A stretch of 64,000 nucleotides of DNA from Mytilisepta virgata (taxonomy: Eukaryota > Mollusca > Bivalvia > Mytilida > Mytilidae). Under the pieces are notes generated by a model. The model was given only the letters and a program-made list of their open reading frames with translations. It searched no databases and was not told the DNA's origin. Below are positions 56,701-62,295 of this stretch, piece by piece (position 1 is the first letter of the stretch; each line of letters starts with the position of its first letter). The translations under genes and the position numbers were made by a program. Location of the stretch: the NCBI GenBank assembly GCA_028015205.1, contig CM051512.1:18445139-18509138 (forward strand), in the 5' to 3' direction.

Positions 56701-59700
56701 TATATAATATGTGTAGTTGCAAAGGACATTATCATGAAATATAGACTGCCCAAAGGACAGAAGTATTGACTGAAACTCCTAAGAGTTATCCACAGTGGAT
56801 AAAATATTAAATTAAAAAGACTTTGATGATGCTTGAAAGATCTAGAATTGTTAAAAATAAGTTTTGACACCAACAACGGTAAAGTGCACAATTAATGGGG
56901 ATAAAAAAAATCATCCCCTTTGCATAATGGATAAACAAAATAATCCATGGGTGGACCAAATTCCATAGGATCTATATCTTTGATGGGACGTCAGTATTGA
57001 AAAATCTTGAAAAAAATAAATAAGTAAATAAAAATCAAATTAAACACTGAGAATGCAAAAATGCAATCATGTTCCTAAATTGTTGCGTTTTTCTTATCGA
57101 ATACAATACTGGTGCTTCCTACCCAGTTTTCCTCTTCTTGATCCAATTTCATATACAGTCAAACCTGTCTTATGTGACCTTCCAAGGGAGAGGAAAATTA
57201 AGGTCACTAAAGACAGTTGGTCTTTATATACAGGTTAATTTTATATAGAATGCACTACAAAGGGAATTAGAAATGTTGTCTTTTAAAGAAGGTTATTGCT
57301 TAATCAAGTGGTTGCTAAAGCAGGTTTCACTGTACATGTCAGGGAATACAATACCTGACAGTGATCAAGTCAAGATGATCATTTGTATGTTTTATTTCAG
57401 GGAATGGAATATCTATCAAGTAAAAAAATAATTCACTGTGATCTAGCTGCCAGGAATATCCTACTGGACAAAGATCTGACAACCAAGATCTCAGACTTTG
57501 GTTTGTCAAAGTTGTTACAAGAAAAGGCTTATTACAGAAGGTCTTGTTCCAAGCAGATGAATGTTCATTGGTAAGCAATATTGATTTATTGTAATTTTAG
57601 GACTATATGTGGTGTATAGGTCAAAACACAGTTCTTAAATTGTTTTATAAATAGTAACAATAGGGGGTGGTTTGGGGTTTACGAAAAATATAAAAAAAAT
57701 TCTTAGATAGGTTGATGCAATGCTCAGATCGAGCCCAGAGCTTCAGAGGAAAAAAGCATCGACCTGTGCACTGAACACGGTACTTTTTGTAGACGTACAG
57801 AATTGAAATTTTTAATACTGTTTTATAATAGAGTCCCAGGGAGGAAATCAATCCATGATCATGGTTCATCAATAGGCAGAATTTGTGTATCAATTATAGT
57901 GTCAATAAAAGTCCCAAAAAAGAATCATTTCTCATGGTTTTTGGGTCAATGTACTGTAAATTGGTTTATTTGACGCCTCTTGTAAATGTGTCAAAATTAA
58001 ACACCAAAATAAAACAAATAAAAAAAATAATCTTCCAAAATAATTTCAGAGTCATTTAAAATTCATTATCATTGATTATATTTGCAATACTTTGAATGAT
58101 ATTAATTTTATTATAGCTATACTGCTGTTATCACATTTGTCTAATCAATACAATTCATTTTTCAATCGCGACAGCTTGCATAATTCTTTGATACCAAGTT
58201 TGATGCACAAGATATGCACATTTTGTTGATTTACGACTCATCAGTTCTGCTCATGCATAAAAGGTTGAAAACCAAAACAACAATCCGAAAGGTTGAAGAG
58301 CACTACCCTTATAGTGACAACATTACACTACTAGTCAAACAAATTAGTAATTCATACCTTCACAAGAGCAAATTTTATTTTATTTTAATGTACTGTCCAC
58401 GAAGGAATGTGGAAGGGGCATGATGTAGATTTACCCTTGTCCATCCATCCGTCCATTCGTACGTATGGTCATGTTTTTGCGTTTAGGTCCATTTCTCAGA
58501 AACCTATCGAGATATATCAATGACATTATACCACTACAATCACCCGGTGGGACTGAACACAGATGACCAACATTTGAGTCACTTAGACCTACATTTAATG
58601 CATGAGTAACTCTGATAAAGTTTTGCCTTTCTCATATCCAGGGAATCCATTGTGTTATATCAATGAAACTTCACCACAATAATTTTCTTACATTCTCTAA
58701 CATTTGGGTCATTATGACCCACATTTCATGCATGAGTGACTTGATTATGTCCATTTTGCAGAAACCTATTGAGAAATATCAGTGATATTATACCTATACT
58801 CTTATATAGTATAGTTACACATTTTAGTCACCATGACCTATATTTCATACTTGAGTGACTTTGGTAATATTTTTCGATTTAGATAAAAGAAAATTAAGAA
58901 CCTATGGTAGTATATTGATGATATTTAATGACTACAGTCATCTTTATAGTACTGTTTTACACACAATCCACAACATTTGAGTCATCATGACCTATATTTT
59001 ATGCTTGAGTGACTTTGGTAATATTTTTTTGATTTAGGTAAAAAAAAAGTTAAGAACCTATGGTAGTACTAGTACATTGATGATATTTAATGACTACAGT
59101 CATCTTATATAGTACTGTTTGACACATAATCCACAACATTTGAGTCATCATGACCGATATTTTATGCTTGAGTGACTTTGATTAAATTTTTGCATTTAGG
59201 TGTATTTATTATTAGATATTAATGATATTTCATAATTACAGTAATCTTATATAACACATTTCAGCTACATTTTATTTCTTAAAAAAGCATGTGATGATAT
59301 ATCAATGATATTCTACATCTGCAGTCATCTTTAGTTCAACACAGATCACTAACATTTAAGTACACACCATCTACATTACGTGATTAGTGCTTGACTCCAT
59401 TAAATTTTAGTATTTGGGACCTTATGTCAGAAACAGAATTTTGAACTGTGGATTTCTCACTTAAAATGTATATTAGGAATTCTATGTGCATTTGGACACG
59501 GCATACGTGTCTTGCAGACTAACAATCTCTAGTTTGATTATTTTCCGAAATTTACAAAATTAAACACAGTAATGATCCATGTTTTTAGTAAAAACTGACA
59601 AATTATCCCTACACCAAACTATCTCAATTTATGGTTCTGTATTAATTCTGACTCGTGTCTCAATTTCTGATGGAGTCAAAATACCATATGACGCTGGTAA

Positions 59701-61691
59701 AAAGATAACTGAATTACTACTTTAGAAGTATGTTATGTCATATTTATTGTATATTTTTCTTCTGTAGGTGTGCTCCTGAATTTTTCTCCGCAAGAAAACT
59801 CTCCATAGAGTCAGATGTCTGGAGTTTTGGTATTGTTATGTGGGAAGTGTTTTCATACGGAAAGGAACCAAACATTTGCAAGACTGACGTGAACTTGCAG
59901 GAAATACCCCTGTATATTATAGAACATGGATGTCGCTTGGACAAACCAGAGAATTGTCCTGATCACATGTATTTTTTAATGAAAGAGTGTTGGAAGATGA
60001 AATCGGGTATGCGGCCAAAGTTTACAGATTTAGTCCAAAAATTACAGTGAGTTATATTGTGAAATGCTATTGCATCTTATTGTATATGTGTATATAAAAT
60101 ACATTTTGCATTAATGACAGCCAAATACGATGTAGACTAATTTTTGTGTCGCCTGCAGAACACATGGTCGACACATAGGGATTCCTATCTGTCGTCTGGC
60201 GTTTTGCATCGTGTTTTGGGCCCTCTTTTAAGTATTTCATCTTTGTACTGCATATTTAGTTTCAATTTTTAATTGATAAACAACAAGTCAGATAAATGTT
60301 TGGCTGCTTTTTGTCATGGAAATTAATAAATTATTATTTTTAAAAACAATCCGATAAATCCGCCTAATGACCATTAGGAAGTCACAAAAGGCGCACAAAA
60401 ATTTCACATATAACGTATAACGTCAAAACTAGTGATGTCTAAATTCCCAGATAAGTCATCTTGATATCATCTGATGCCACAACATTATGCTGTTGGATAA
60501 TTGTCAATTGTAAACTGTTCTAAAATTGTAAAAGAAAAACAAACAGCAGAAAATTGCTCAAATGTTAGGAAATGGGATTGAGTGGGTTTTGATGAGTTTC
60601 CTCCAACAGCCGGTGAAGAACTAATGTTCTTAGGAAAGAAATTTATTTCAATACGAGCTTGTGCAAAACATGTAGTATTAAAAAGGTGGGTTGAAATGGC
60701 AAAGTTGAAATAAACAGCTTGAAGATAACTTTCATAACTAGTCAACCGGCATTGTATAAAAACTTTAACTTGCATAACTAGTCAAACGGCATTGTATAAA
60801 ACTTTAACTTGCATAACTAGTCAAACGGCATTGTATAAAACTTTTACTTGTCTTTAAAATACTTAATAAAATAAATGAATTTAATAATGAAGATATTAAA
60901 TTTCAGTAATTAAACCCTCTATGAATAAGAGTTCATAGGAATTACTTTTCTTCTTGTCTGTCTGTGCAAGTCATGTCTGGCTTAGAATTTTTTAATGCCT
61001 TGAAGGTATTGAATGATACTTAGGGATATTGTTTACCACCACCAAAGGGTATGTCATGGAAAACGTCTGTCTTCAAGATCCGGGTCAAAAACTTACATGT
61101 AGTTTAACTTTACATATCCCATATGTATATAAACAATCCTGCTTGGCCGTTTACTTAATAATGCCCAGCAGGAATTAACTTATACCTTGTATTATTGACT
61201 AACAATAGAATATAAGCCTAAATATGATAAAACCTGTCAATTCAATACAAAATGTCAAAGTACGCCAATACGACACATACCCGTCCAATATGGCGTATTG
61301 ACTAATCATAATAAGATATATTTACAAATATTTTGTATTTCTATTGTGTTTTTTGTTTATTTACAAAATATACGACACTCGGGTGAGATAATATTCCAGC
61401 CTCAGCACTGGAGATTTCATAAAAAACATTGAATGCTGGGAAAGAAAACTCGCCTGATAATGTGGAATATTAATGTGTTTAATTACTGTACATATTGGAA
61501 TAGAATATTACATTCAAAAATTAAAATTGACGGTTTAATTATTGTGTTCCTCCATTTTTAGCAGAAATAATAACATAGCATTATTTTCAGGCTTTAGAAA
61601 ATGTAAAACCCTGTAGTAAATTGCAATAATGATTTAATATTTACATTGAATTTTTTTCAGATCCTGTTTTGTTCCTCCAAGCAAATGCTAG
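28908..61691 (+). CDS. JAK: Janus kinase (JAK), whole gene, 17 coding exons
   Basis: Non-receptor tyrosine kinase that binds cytokine-receptor tails at the membrane and phosphorylates receptors and STATs. Exons: 28908-29783, 31569-31715, 34296-34453, 37344-37615, 39742-39888, 41196-41311, 41994-42197, 42788-42939, 47122-47281, 48600-48807, 49456-49608, 52083-52576, 54173-54356, 55913-56040, 57401-57570, 59768-60046, 61661-61691. All introns are GT-AG and all phases agree. Total 3,879 bases, 1,292 residues, against roughly 1,130-1,190 in vertebrate JAKs. Domains: FERM ~1-385, SH2-like ~390-485, pseudokinase JH2 ~525-810, long linker ~810-1010, tyrosine kinase JH1 ~1015-1283. Oddities: HCD at 1145-1147, SH2 Lys415, expanded linker. 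In-frame stops lie at 28893-28898, so the ATG at 28908 is the first possible unless an upstream exon exists. Orthology to a particular vertebrate JAK cannot be told. Confidence 0.92.
29784..31568. other. JAK intron 1
   Basis: GT-AG intron (gtaaga...tttaag). Holds the dispersed repeat at 29960-30780. The rest shows nothing. Confidence 0.6.
29960..30780 (+). repeat. Dispersed bivalve-type repeat with internal monomers
   Basis: Four or five diverged ~100-160-bp monomers around 'gaaaccaaacttggcagcaatgttcctgg' (read in two pieces) and 'atccaagatggccaccag...acctatgggaaatacatacaaac'. It ends ggtgagcgatacaggctcctgggagcctctgg. Same family as 27340-27805. Confidence 0.65.
31569..31715 (+). CDS. JAK: JAK exon 2 (FERM F3)
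   Basis: Residues 293-341, phase 0 at both ends (ttttaag|ata ... cca cag|gtataa). [11 protein letters not shown] and [11 protein letters not shown] are PH-like strands of FERM lobe F3 and run directly into exon 3, as in other JAKs. Confidence 0.85.
31819..32218 (-). mobile_element. TTAA-flanked MITE, copy 3 (JAK intron 2)
   Basis: Inverted relative to copies 1 and 2. Ends ttaaggatgctcgctggtc and gaccagtgatcatccttaa. Highly similar along its whole length. Confidence 0.8.
32221..32370. repeat. Palindromic element with perfect 32-bp arms
   Basis: Arms 32221-32252 and 32339-32370 are exact reverse complements (gggtatttttatataaag ... ctttatataaaaataccc). A further copy of the right arm lies inside at 32300-32331. 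It abuts the MITE at 31819-32218. Probably a foldback or MITE-type element. Confidence 0.85.
32522..32574. repeat. Palindrome (attaatacaggtct family)
   Basis: attaatacaggtcttatac and its near-complement at 32550-32574 form a short foldback. An extra related unit lies just upstream at about 32490-32515. Confidence 0.6.
32647..32795. repeat. 149-bp near-perfect palindrome
   Basis: The two halves mirror each other around 32721. The outer 45 bases differ at one position, and the centre (gcctcgagaccc|atagggtcgaggg) also pairs. It would form a long hairpin as single-stranded DNA or RNA. It lies in JAK intron 2. Confidence 0.85.
32868..32990. repeat. 42-bp tandem repeat, 3 copies
   Basis: Unit gtgaatatagggccaatatt + tccaatacggactggcaatgat, three nearly identical copies. 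The matching '[13 protein letters not shown]' reading is a by-product of the repeat, not a protein. Confidence 0.85.
34296..34453 (+). CDS. JAK: JAK exon 3 (end of FERM, start of SH2)
   Basis: Residues 342-394. [20 protein letters not shown] is the strongly conserved last FERM helix of JAKs, and INCHGPIE leads into the SH2 domain. Begins after aaaatag, phase 0; ends cct atc ga|gtaag, phase 2. Confidence 0.92.
34490..34637 (-). repeat. Dispersed bivalve element, copy 1
   Basis: On the - strand it reads aaggggccagctgaagctgg, then cctccgggtgtgggatttt, and ends tttgacacattccccatttc near its 3' side. Another copy in + orientation is at 43225-43378, and a fragment is at about 17440-17500. Confidence 0.75.
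34675..35190 (+). repeat. Dispersed repeat with two internal monomers
   Basis: Begins ataccccccgctagcgaag and has two diverged ~190-bp monomers around 'gaatggatttcaatgaaact(t)tcacag' and 'gaattgatttcattgaaact'. Ends gtgcttctagttataag. Confidence 0.55.
35759..35912. repeat. Palindromic element (tcatactttattgactaac family)
   Basis: Terminal arms atcatactttattgactaac (35762-35781) and gttagtcaataaaggtat (35888-35905) are near complements. A related element is at 61188-61310. Confidence 0.65.
36314..36464. repeat. 151-bp imperfect palindrome
   Basis: Left half (aggaatgtttcaaattttt ... aacctggtttgtttcagtttacg) mirrors the right half (cgtaaactgacccaaaccagg ... aaaaattagaaacattcct) with few mismatches around a ~30-base centre. 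Lies in JAK intron 3. Confidence 0.8.
36825..37230 (-). mobile_element. TTAA-flanked MITE, copy 4 (JAK intron 3)
   Basis: Ends ttaaggatgctcactg and gaccagcgatcatccttaa. Same orientation as copy 3, about 90% similar by eye. Confidence 0.8.
37344..37615 (+). CDS. JAK: JAK exon 4 (SH2-like domain)
   Basis: Residues 394-485. The pattern [37 protein letters not shown] and [11 protein letters not shown] follows SH2 strands B-D and helix B. The position of the invariant phosphotyrosine-binding Arg (strand B, YxLR) is Lys415. Acceptor tttttcag, donor aaatgg|gtatgt, phase 1 at the end. Confidence 0.88.
37616..39741. other. JAK intron 4
   Basis: No gene or long repeat. About 38695-38830 (ctcgagtaaaagtcgatccg...cttataagtcgaatg...cctataagtcgg) looks like a dispersed transposon end, low confidence. 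Confidence 0.5.
39742..39888 (+). CDS. JAK: JAK exon 5 (SH2-JH2 linker)
   Basis: Residues 485-534, acidic linker ([10 protein letters not shown]) ending in [14 protein letters not shown], the entry strand of the pseudokinase. The acceptor is the second of two AGs: only ctattttag|aatactg keeps the frame, since the first (tttttag|aatgag) gives an immediate stop. Donor aaactag|gtaaga, phase 1. Confidence 0.85.
40849..41105 (+). mobile_element. tRNA-derived SINE, copy 2 (JAK intron 5)
   Basis: A box tggccgagtgg (40857-40867) and B box gttcgaatatc (about 40926-40936). Same body as 26689-26927, with a longer 3' part (ctgtctccgtcgtgaaatag) and a taaacaaacacaac tail. Confidence 0.8.
41196..41311 (+). 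CDS. JAK: JAK exon 6 (JH2 N-lobe, glycine loop)
   Basis: Residues 534-572. [11 protein letters not shown] is the pseudokinase glycine loop and VAIK holds Lys554. Acceptor atgtttag, donor tacgag|gtaaga, phase 0. Confidence 0.92.
41312..41993. other. JAK intron 6
   Basis: GT-AG intron, nothing recognised inside. Confidence 0.5.
41994..42197 (+). CDS. JAK: JAK exon 7 (JH2 hinge region)
   Basis: Residues 573-640. [19 protein letters not shown] (helix C to strand 4), [14 protein letters not shown] (hinge) and [12 protein letters not shown] (helix E). No acidic residue sits in the usual helix C salt-bridge place, as expected for a pseudokinase. Phase 0 at both ends. Confidence 0.92.
42198..42787. 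other. JAK intron 7
   Basis: GT-AG intron with a short (TA)n stretch near 42345. Nothing else recognised. Confidence 0.5.
42788..42939 (+). CDS. JAK: JAK exon 8 (JH2 pseudo-catalytic loop)
   Basis: Residues 641-691. [12 protein letters not shown] replaces HRD...N (HGN at 647-649), and KLADSG replaces DFG (DSG at 671-673). Both are hallmark JAK pseudokinase substitutions (HGNVCxKN and DPG in vertebrates). Donor gttaaaag|gtatgt, phase 2. Confidence 0.93.
43225..43378 (+). repeat. Dispersed bivalve element, copy 2 (JAK intron 8)
   Basis: gcattattgtttaggggtc, then cctccgggtgtgggattttc ... tttgacacattccctgtttc. Same element as 34490-34637, opposite orientation. Confidence 0.75.
43939..44344. repeat. 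50-bp minisatellite, block 1 (~8 copies)
   Basis: Unit about ttgactcccttgtacatagc + tctgtccttagatgtgttag + ctttatggta. Roughly 8 copies with point differences, inside JAK intron 8. Confidence 0.95.
44718..45321. repeat. Duplicated ~0.6-kb segment, copy 1
   Basis: From tgactatttattccatact to ttttgcgtccgtgatcgta. Direct match to 45431-46066. The homology may begin further left (44372-44412 resembles 45400-45431), with a ~300-bp insert in this copy. Contains a 71-residue hydrophobic ORF on the - strand (45006-45221). Confidence 0.85.
45431..46066. repeat. Duplicated ~0.6-kb segment, copy 2
   Basis: Direct repeat of 44718-45321, with a ~40-bp extra stretch (about 45640-45680). Contains the matching - strand ORF at 45751-45960. 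Together with copy 1 it sits between the two minisatellite blocks. Confidence 0.85.
46150..46944. repeat. 50-bp minisatellite, block 2 (~16 copies)
   Basis: Same unit as block 1. One copy has lost about 9 bases (near 46520). Copies alternate cgtacatag/cgtacgtag and gatgtg/gatggg variants. Ends about 180 bases before JAK exon 9. Confidence 0.95.
46990..47100 (+). repeat. Dispersed repeat fragment
   Basis: agcacaactgattagttgtaaatcgatgaaatg (in two pieces) then tcttgtgcatcaaaattgc. Related to 15120-15215 and, inverted, to 58185-58260. Confidence 0.6.
47122..47281 (+). CDS. JAK: JAK exon 9 (JH2 C-lobe)
   Basis: Residues 691-744. [12 protein letters not shown] matches the JAK2-type R-I-P-W-V-x-P-E motif, followed by [19 protein letters not shown] (helix F region). 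Joins exon 8 as ag|a (Arg), ends agtaag|gtagg, phase 0. Confidence 0.93.
47757..48195 (+). repeat. ~125-bp satellite monomers, 3 copies (JAK intron 9)
   Basis: Repeats of 'ggttcatttctttggaacta ... agtgtatcaatgaaa ... agtggatgtg ... cattatgacctacagttt' within an element that opens catgccctgcccacgaatg. Same family as 50405-50835 and 58383-59530. Confidence 0.75.
48600..48807 (+). CDS. JAK: JAK exon 10 (end of JH2)
   Basis: Residues 745-814. [18 protein letters not shown] (C-lobe), [20 protein letters not shown] (helix H with the conserved C-W and R-P), then the acidic ADDDC. Acceptor cttatag, donor aataatg|gttagt, phase 1. The donor is weaker than the others. Confidence 0.9.
48808..49455. other. 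JAK intron 10
   Basis: Contains a diverged bivalve repeat fragment (tttatgcccctttcgatag ... gtccgtccatctg, about 49160-49240). Otherwise nothing seen. Confidence 0.45.
49456..49608 (+). CDS. JAK: JAK exon 11 (JH2-JH1 linker, part 1)
   Basis: Residues 814-865, low-complexity, acidic and Ser-rich ([20 protein letters not shown]), no domain. Included because acceptor, donor and phases (1/1) fit exons 10 and 12. It could be skipped without breaking the frame (153 bases), so alternative splicing is possible. Confidence 0.75.
49738..50345 (+). repeat. Dispersed repeat with ~122-bp monomers (JAK intron 11)
   Basis: Starts gactcgatgaagttgagggag. Contains three monomers around 'ggtgcatcttggggagtaac' / 'acagcctcccaccaaaa' / 'taggtcactctgacctac'. 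Ends gaggttataattgtaatc. Confidence 0.65.
50405..50835 (+). repeat. 'tgccccgccacgaatgtgg' satellite element (JAK intron 11)
   Basis: Opens tatgccccgccacgaatgtg and closes tggcggggcatccatctac, so its ends are inverted repeats. Inside are 2-3 of the ~125-bp monomers seen at 47757-48195. Confidence 0.7.
50836..52082. other. Rest of JAK intron 11
   Basis: No gene recognised. A few short ORFs exist without family resemblance. Confidence 0.4.
52083..52576 (+). CDS. JAK: JAK exon 12 (long JH2-JH1 linker, start of JH1)
   Basis: Residues 865-1029. Ser/Thr/Gln-rich with three SQSD repeats within about 30 residues, then a lysine/asparagine-rich part and [13 protein letters not shown]. It ends with [11 protein letters not shown], the first JH1 strand and the start of the glycine loop. 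Acceptor caatttcag keeps the frame (g|aa), donor ggaaca|gtaagt, phase 0. This exon makes the linker about five times longer than in vertebrate JAKs. Confidence 0.85.
52723..52849. repeat. 127-bp palindrome (JAK intron 12)
   Basis: agtataactaatcgctgaat ... accagaaataaacaat mirrors attgtttatttctggt ... attcagcgattagttatact around a ~40-base centre. The following 52930-53040 (gtcacttcctagagtg ... tcaatgtaat-like) resembles 62870-62970. Confidence 0.8.
52850..54172. other. Rest of JAK intron 12
   Basis: No gene or clear repeat beyond the piece near 52930-53040. Confidence 0.4.
54173..54356 (+). CDS. JAK: JAK exon 13 (JH1 N-lobe)
   Basis: Residues 1030-1091. GNFGVVLKG completes the glycine loop (G-T-G-N-F-G across the splice). 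VAIK holds Lys1052, EVKILADL holds the helix C Glu1069, and [11 protein letters not shown] is strand 4. Donor gaacag|gtcagt, phase 1. Confidence 0.94.
54440..54690 (+). mobile_element. Second type of tRNA-derived SINE (JAK intron 13)
   Basis: A B-box-like gggttcaatcccc (54517-54529) follows cgcagaagatcgt, with a diverged A box (tggttttgtgg). The body (tctgccaagcacacagcc, ggactggtcggcttgg) differs from the other two SINEs. Confidence 0.55.
55315..55459. repeat. 145-bp palindrome (JAK intron 13)
   Basis: agattctccttcaatttac ... gagttatggaatttctccacc mirrors ggtggagaaattccataactc ... gaaggagaatct around an AT-rich ~40-base centre. Confidence 0.8.
55913..56040 (+). CDS. JAK: JAK exon 14 (JH1 hinge and helix D/E)
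   Basis: Residues 1091-1133. [18 protein letters not shown] gives the gatekeeper Met and hinge, and [11 protein letters not shown] begins helix E. Acceptor ttttccag, phase 1 in, phase 0 out (gccaag|gtagat). Confidence 0.92.
56041..57400. other. JAK intron 14
   Basis: No gene recognised. 57140-57340 looks like a diverged repeat (gtcaaacctgtcttatgtgacc ... caggtttcactgtacatg), low confidence. Confidence 0.45.
57401..57570 (+). CDS. JAK: JAK exon 15 (JH1 catalytic and activation loops)
   Basis: Residues 1134-1190. [19 protein letters not shown] holds the catalytic Asp1147 and Asn1152 but has Cys1146 where HRD has Arg. The exon then carries ISDFGLSK (Asp1165) and EKAYYRR with the tandem tyrosines 1177-1178 that mark JAK activation loops. 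Ends gttcattg|gtaagc, phase 2. Confidence 0.95.
58185..58305 (-). repeat. Dispersed repeat fragment (inverted)
   Basis: tttgatgcacaagatatgc ... gatttacgactcatcagtt matches the complement of 15125-15215. The adjoining gttgaaaaccaaaacaac matches 15053-15070 in the same sense, so the order is rearranged. Confidence 0.6.
58383..59530 (+). repeat. Long satellite-type element (JAK intron 15)
   Basis: Opens tgtccacgaaggaatgtggaag and contains about seven diverged ~120-150-bp monomers ('cattatgacc(t)acattt(t)atgc', 'gagtgactttggtaatattt', 'tgatatttaatgactacagtcat'). Closes acggcatacgtgtcttgcag. Same family as 47757-48195 and 50405-50835. Confidence 0.7.
59768..60046 (+). CDS. JAK: JAK exon 16 (JH1 C-lobe)
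   Basis: Residues 1190-1283. W-CAPEFFS (APE motif), [20 protein letters not shown] (helix F with the structural Asp) and [19 protein letters not shown] (helix H, R-P). Acceptor tctgtag. The donor is probably ttaca|gtgagt; if not used, translation would stop two codons further at cag tga. Confidence 0.93.
60731..60844. repeat. 39-bp tandem repeat, ~3 copies (JAK intron 16)
   Basis: Unit gcataactagtcaaacggca + ttgtataaaactttaactt. The first copy has one extra base. Confidence 0.85.
61188..61310. repeat. Palindromic element related to 35759-35912
   Basis: Shares tattgactaacaatagaata, taagcctaaa(t/c)atgataaaacctgtca and gtccaatat with the intron 3 element, and ends in gcgtattgactaatc. Confidence 0.6.
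61661..61691 (+). CDS. JAK: JAK exon 17 (C-terminal tail and stop)
   Basis: Joined to exon 16 as ca|a, it encodes [10 protein letters not shown] and TAG. Acceptor tttttttcag is strong. The tail is short and Cys/Pro-containing, and I recognise no motif. Confidence 0.7.
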
Positions 61692-62295
61692 AAGGTCACA
61701 TGACTCACAGTTATCCTGTATGAATGTCAAAAAAGAGAAGAATTTGAATACAAGTGTAATATATTACATATGTAAAATTGTAAATTGAAATACTTAATTT
61801 ATTTTAATACCCTTTTGCGTTGTGCTAGCAGTGGTATAAAAATCCCAAATTGTTTTGGATTCCTTTTGTTAAGTTTGTGAAGGGAGATAAGTACTTGTTT
61901 TTCATTTCTGTCAGTATCACAGACCTATAATGTGGATTCCAGTGGGTACCAGTACCAGGTTTGATGGATTGAGTGAAACCTCAAATTTAAATATTTTACT
62001 AAAAACCGTATTTTGTATTGTTTTAATGCAGTATCTGTGAAATAACATATTTTAATATCACATTTATATCACCAAATTTAAAAGAATCCACAATTTTAGT
62101 AGATTTCTGTTATTCTTCTTATATTGATAACTTATTATATAATTATTATTATTGTATAGCAATGTAATTTTCCATGTCAAATTTAACCACTCCATGTTAT
62201 ATTATATTTAAAAATTGATCTCATTGATATGGAAAAATAGACTTATTTGACATTTAAAGTATCTTGTTATACAATAAAATGGTTATTGCATTACT
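61692..62295 (+). other. Probable JAK 3' UTR
   Basis: AT-rich sequence after the stop codon, ending in a candidate poly(A) signal aataaa (62273-62278) followed by a T/G-rich stretch. Extent is inferred only from the signal. Confidence 0.5.
62273..62278 (+). terminator. Candidate JAK polyadenylation signal
   Basis: Canonical AATAAA about 580 bases after the stop codon, in the sense strand. Confidence 0.5.
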
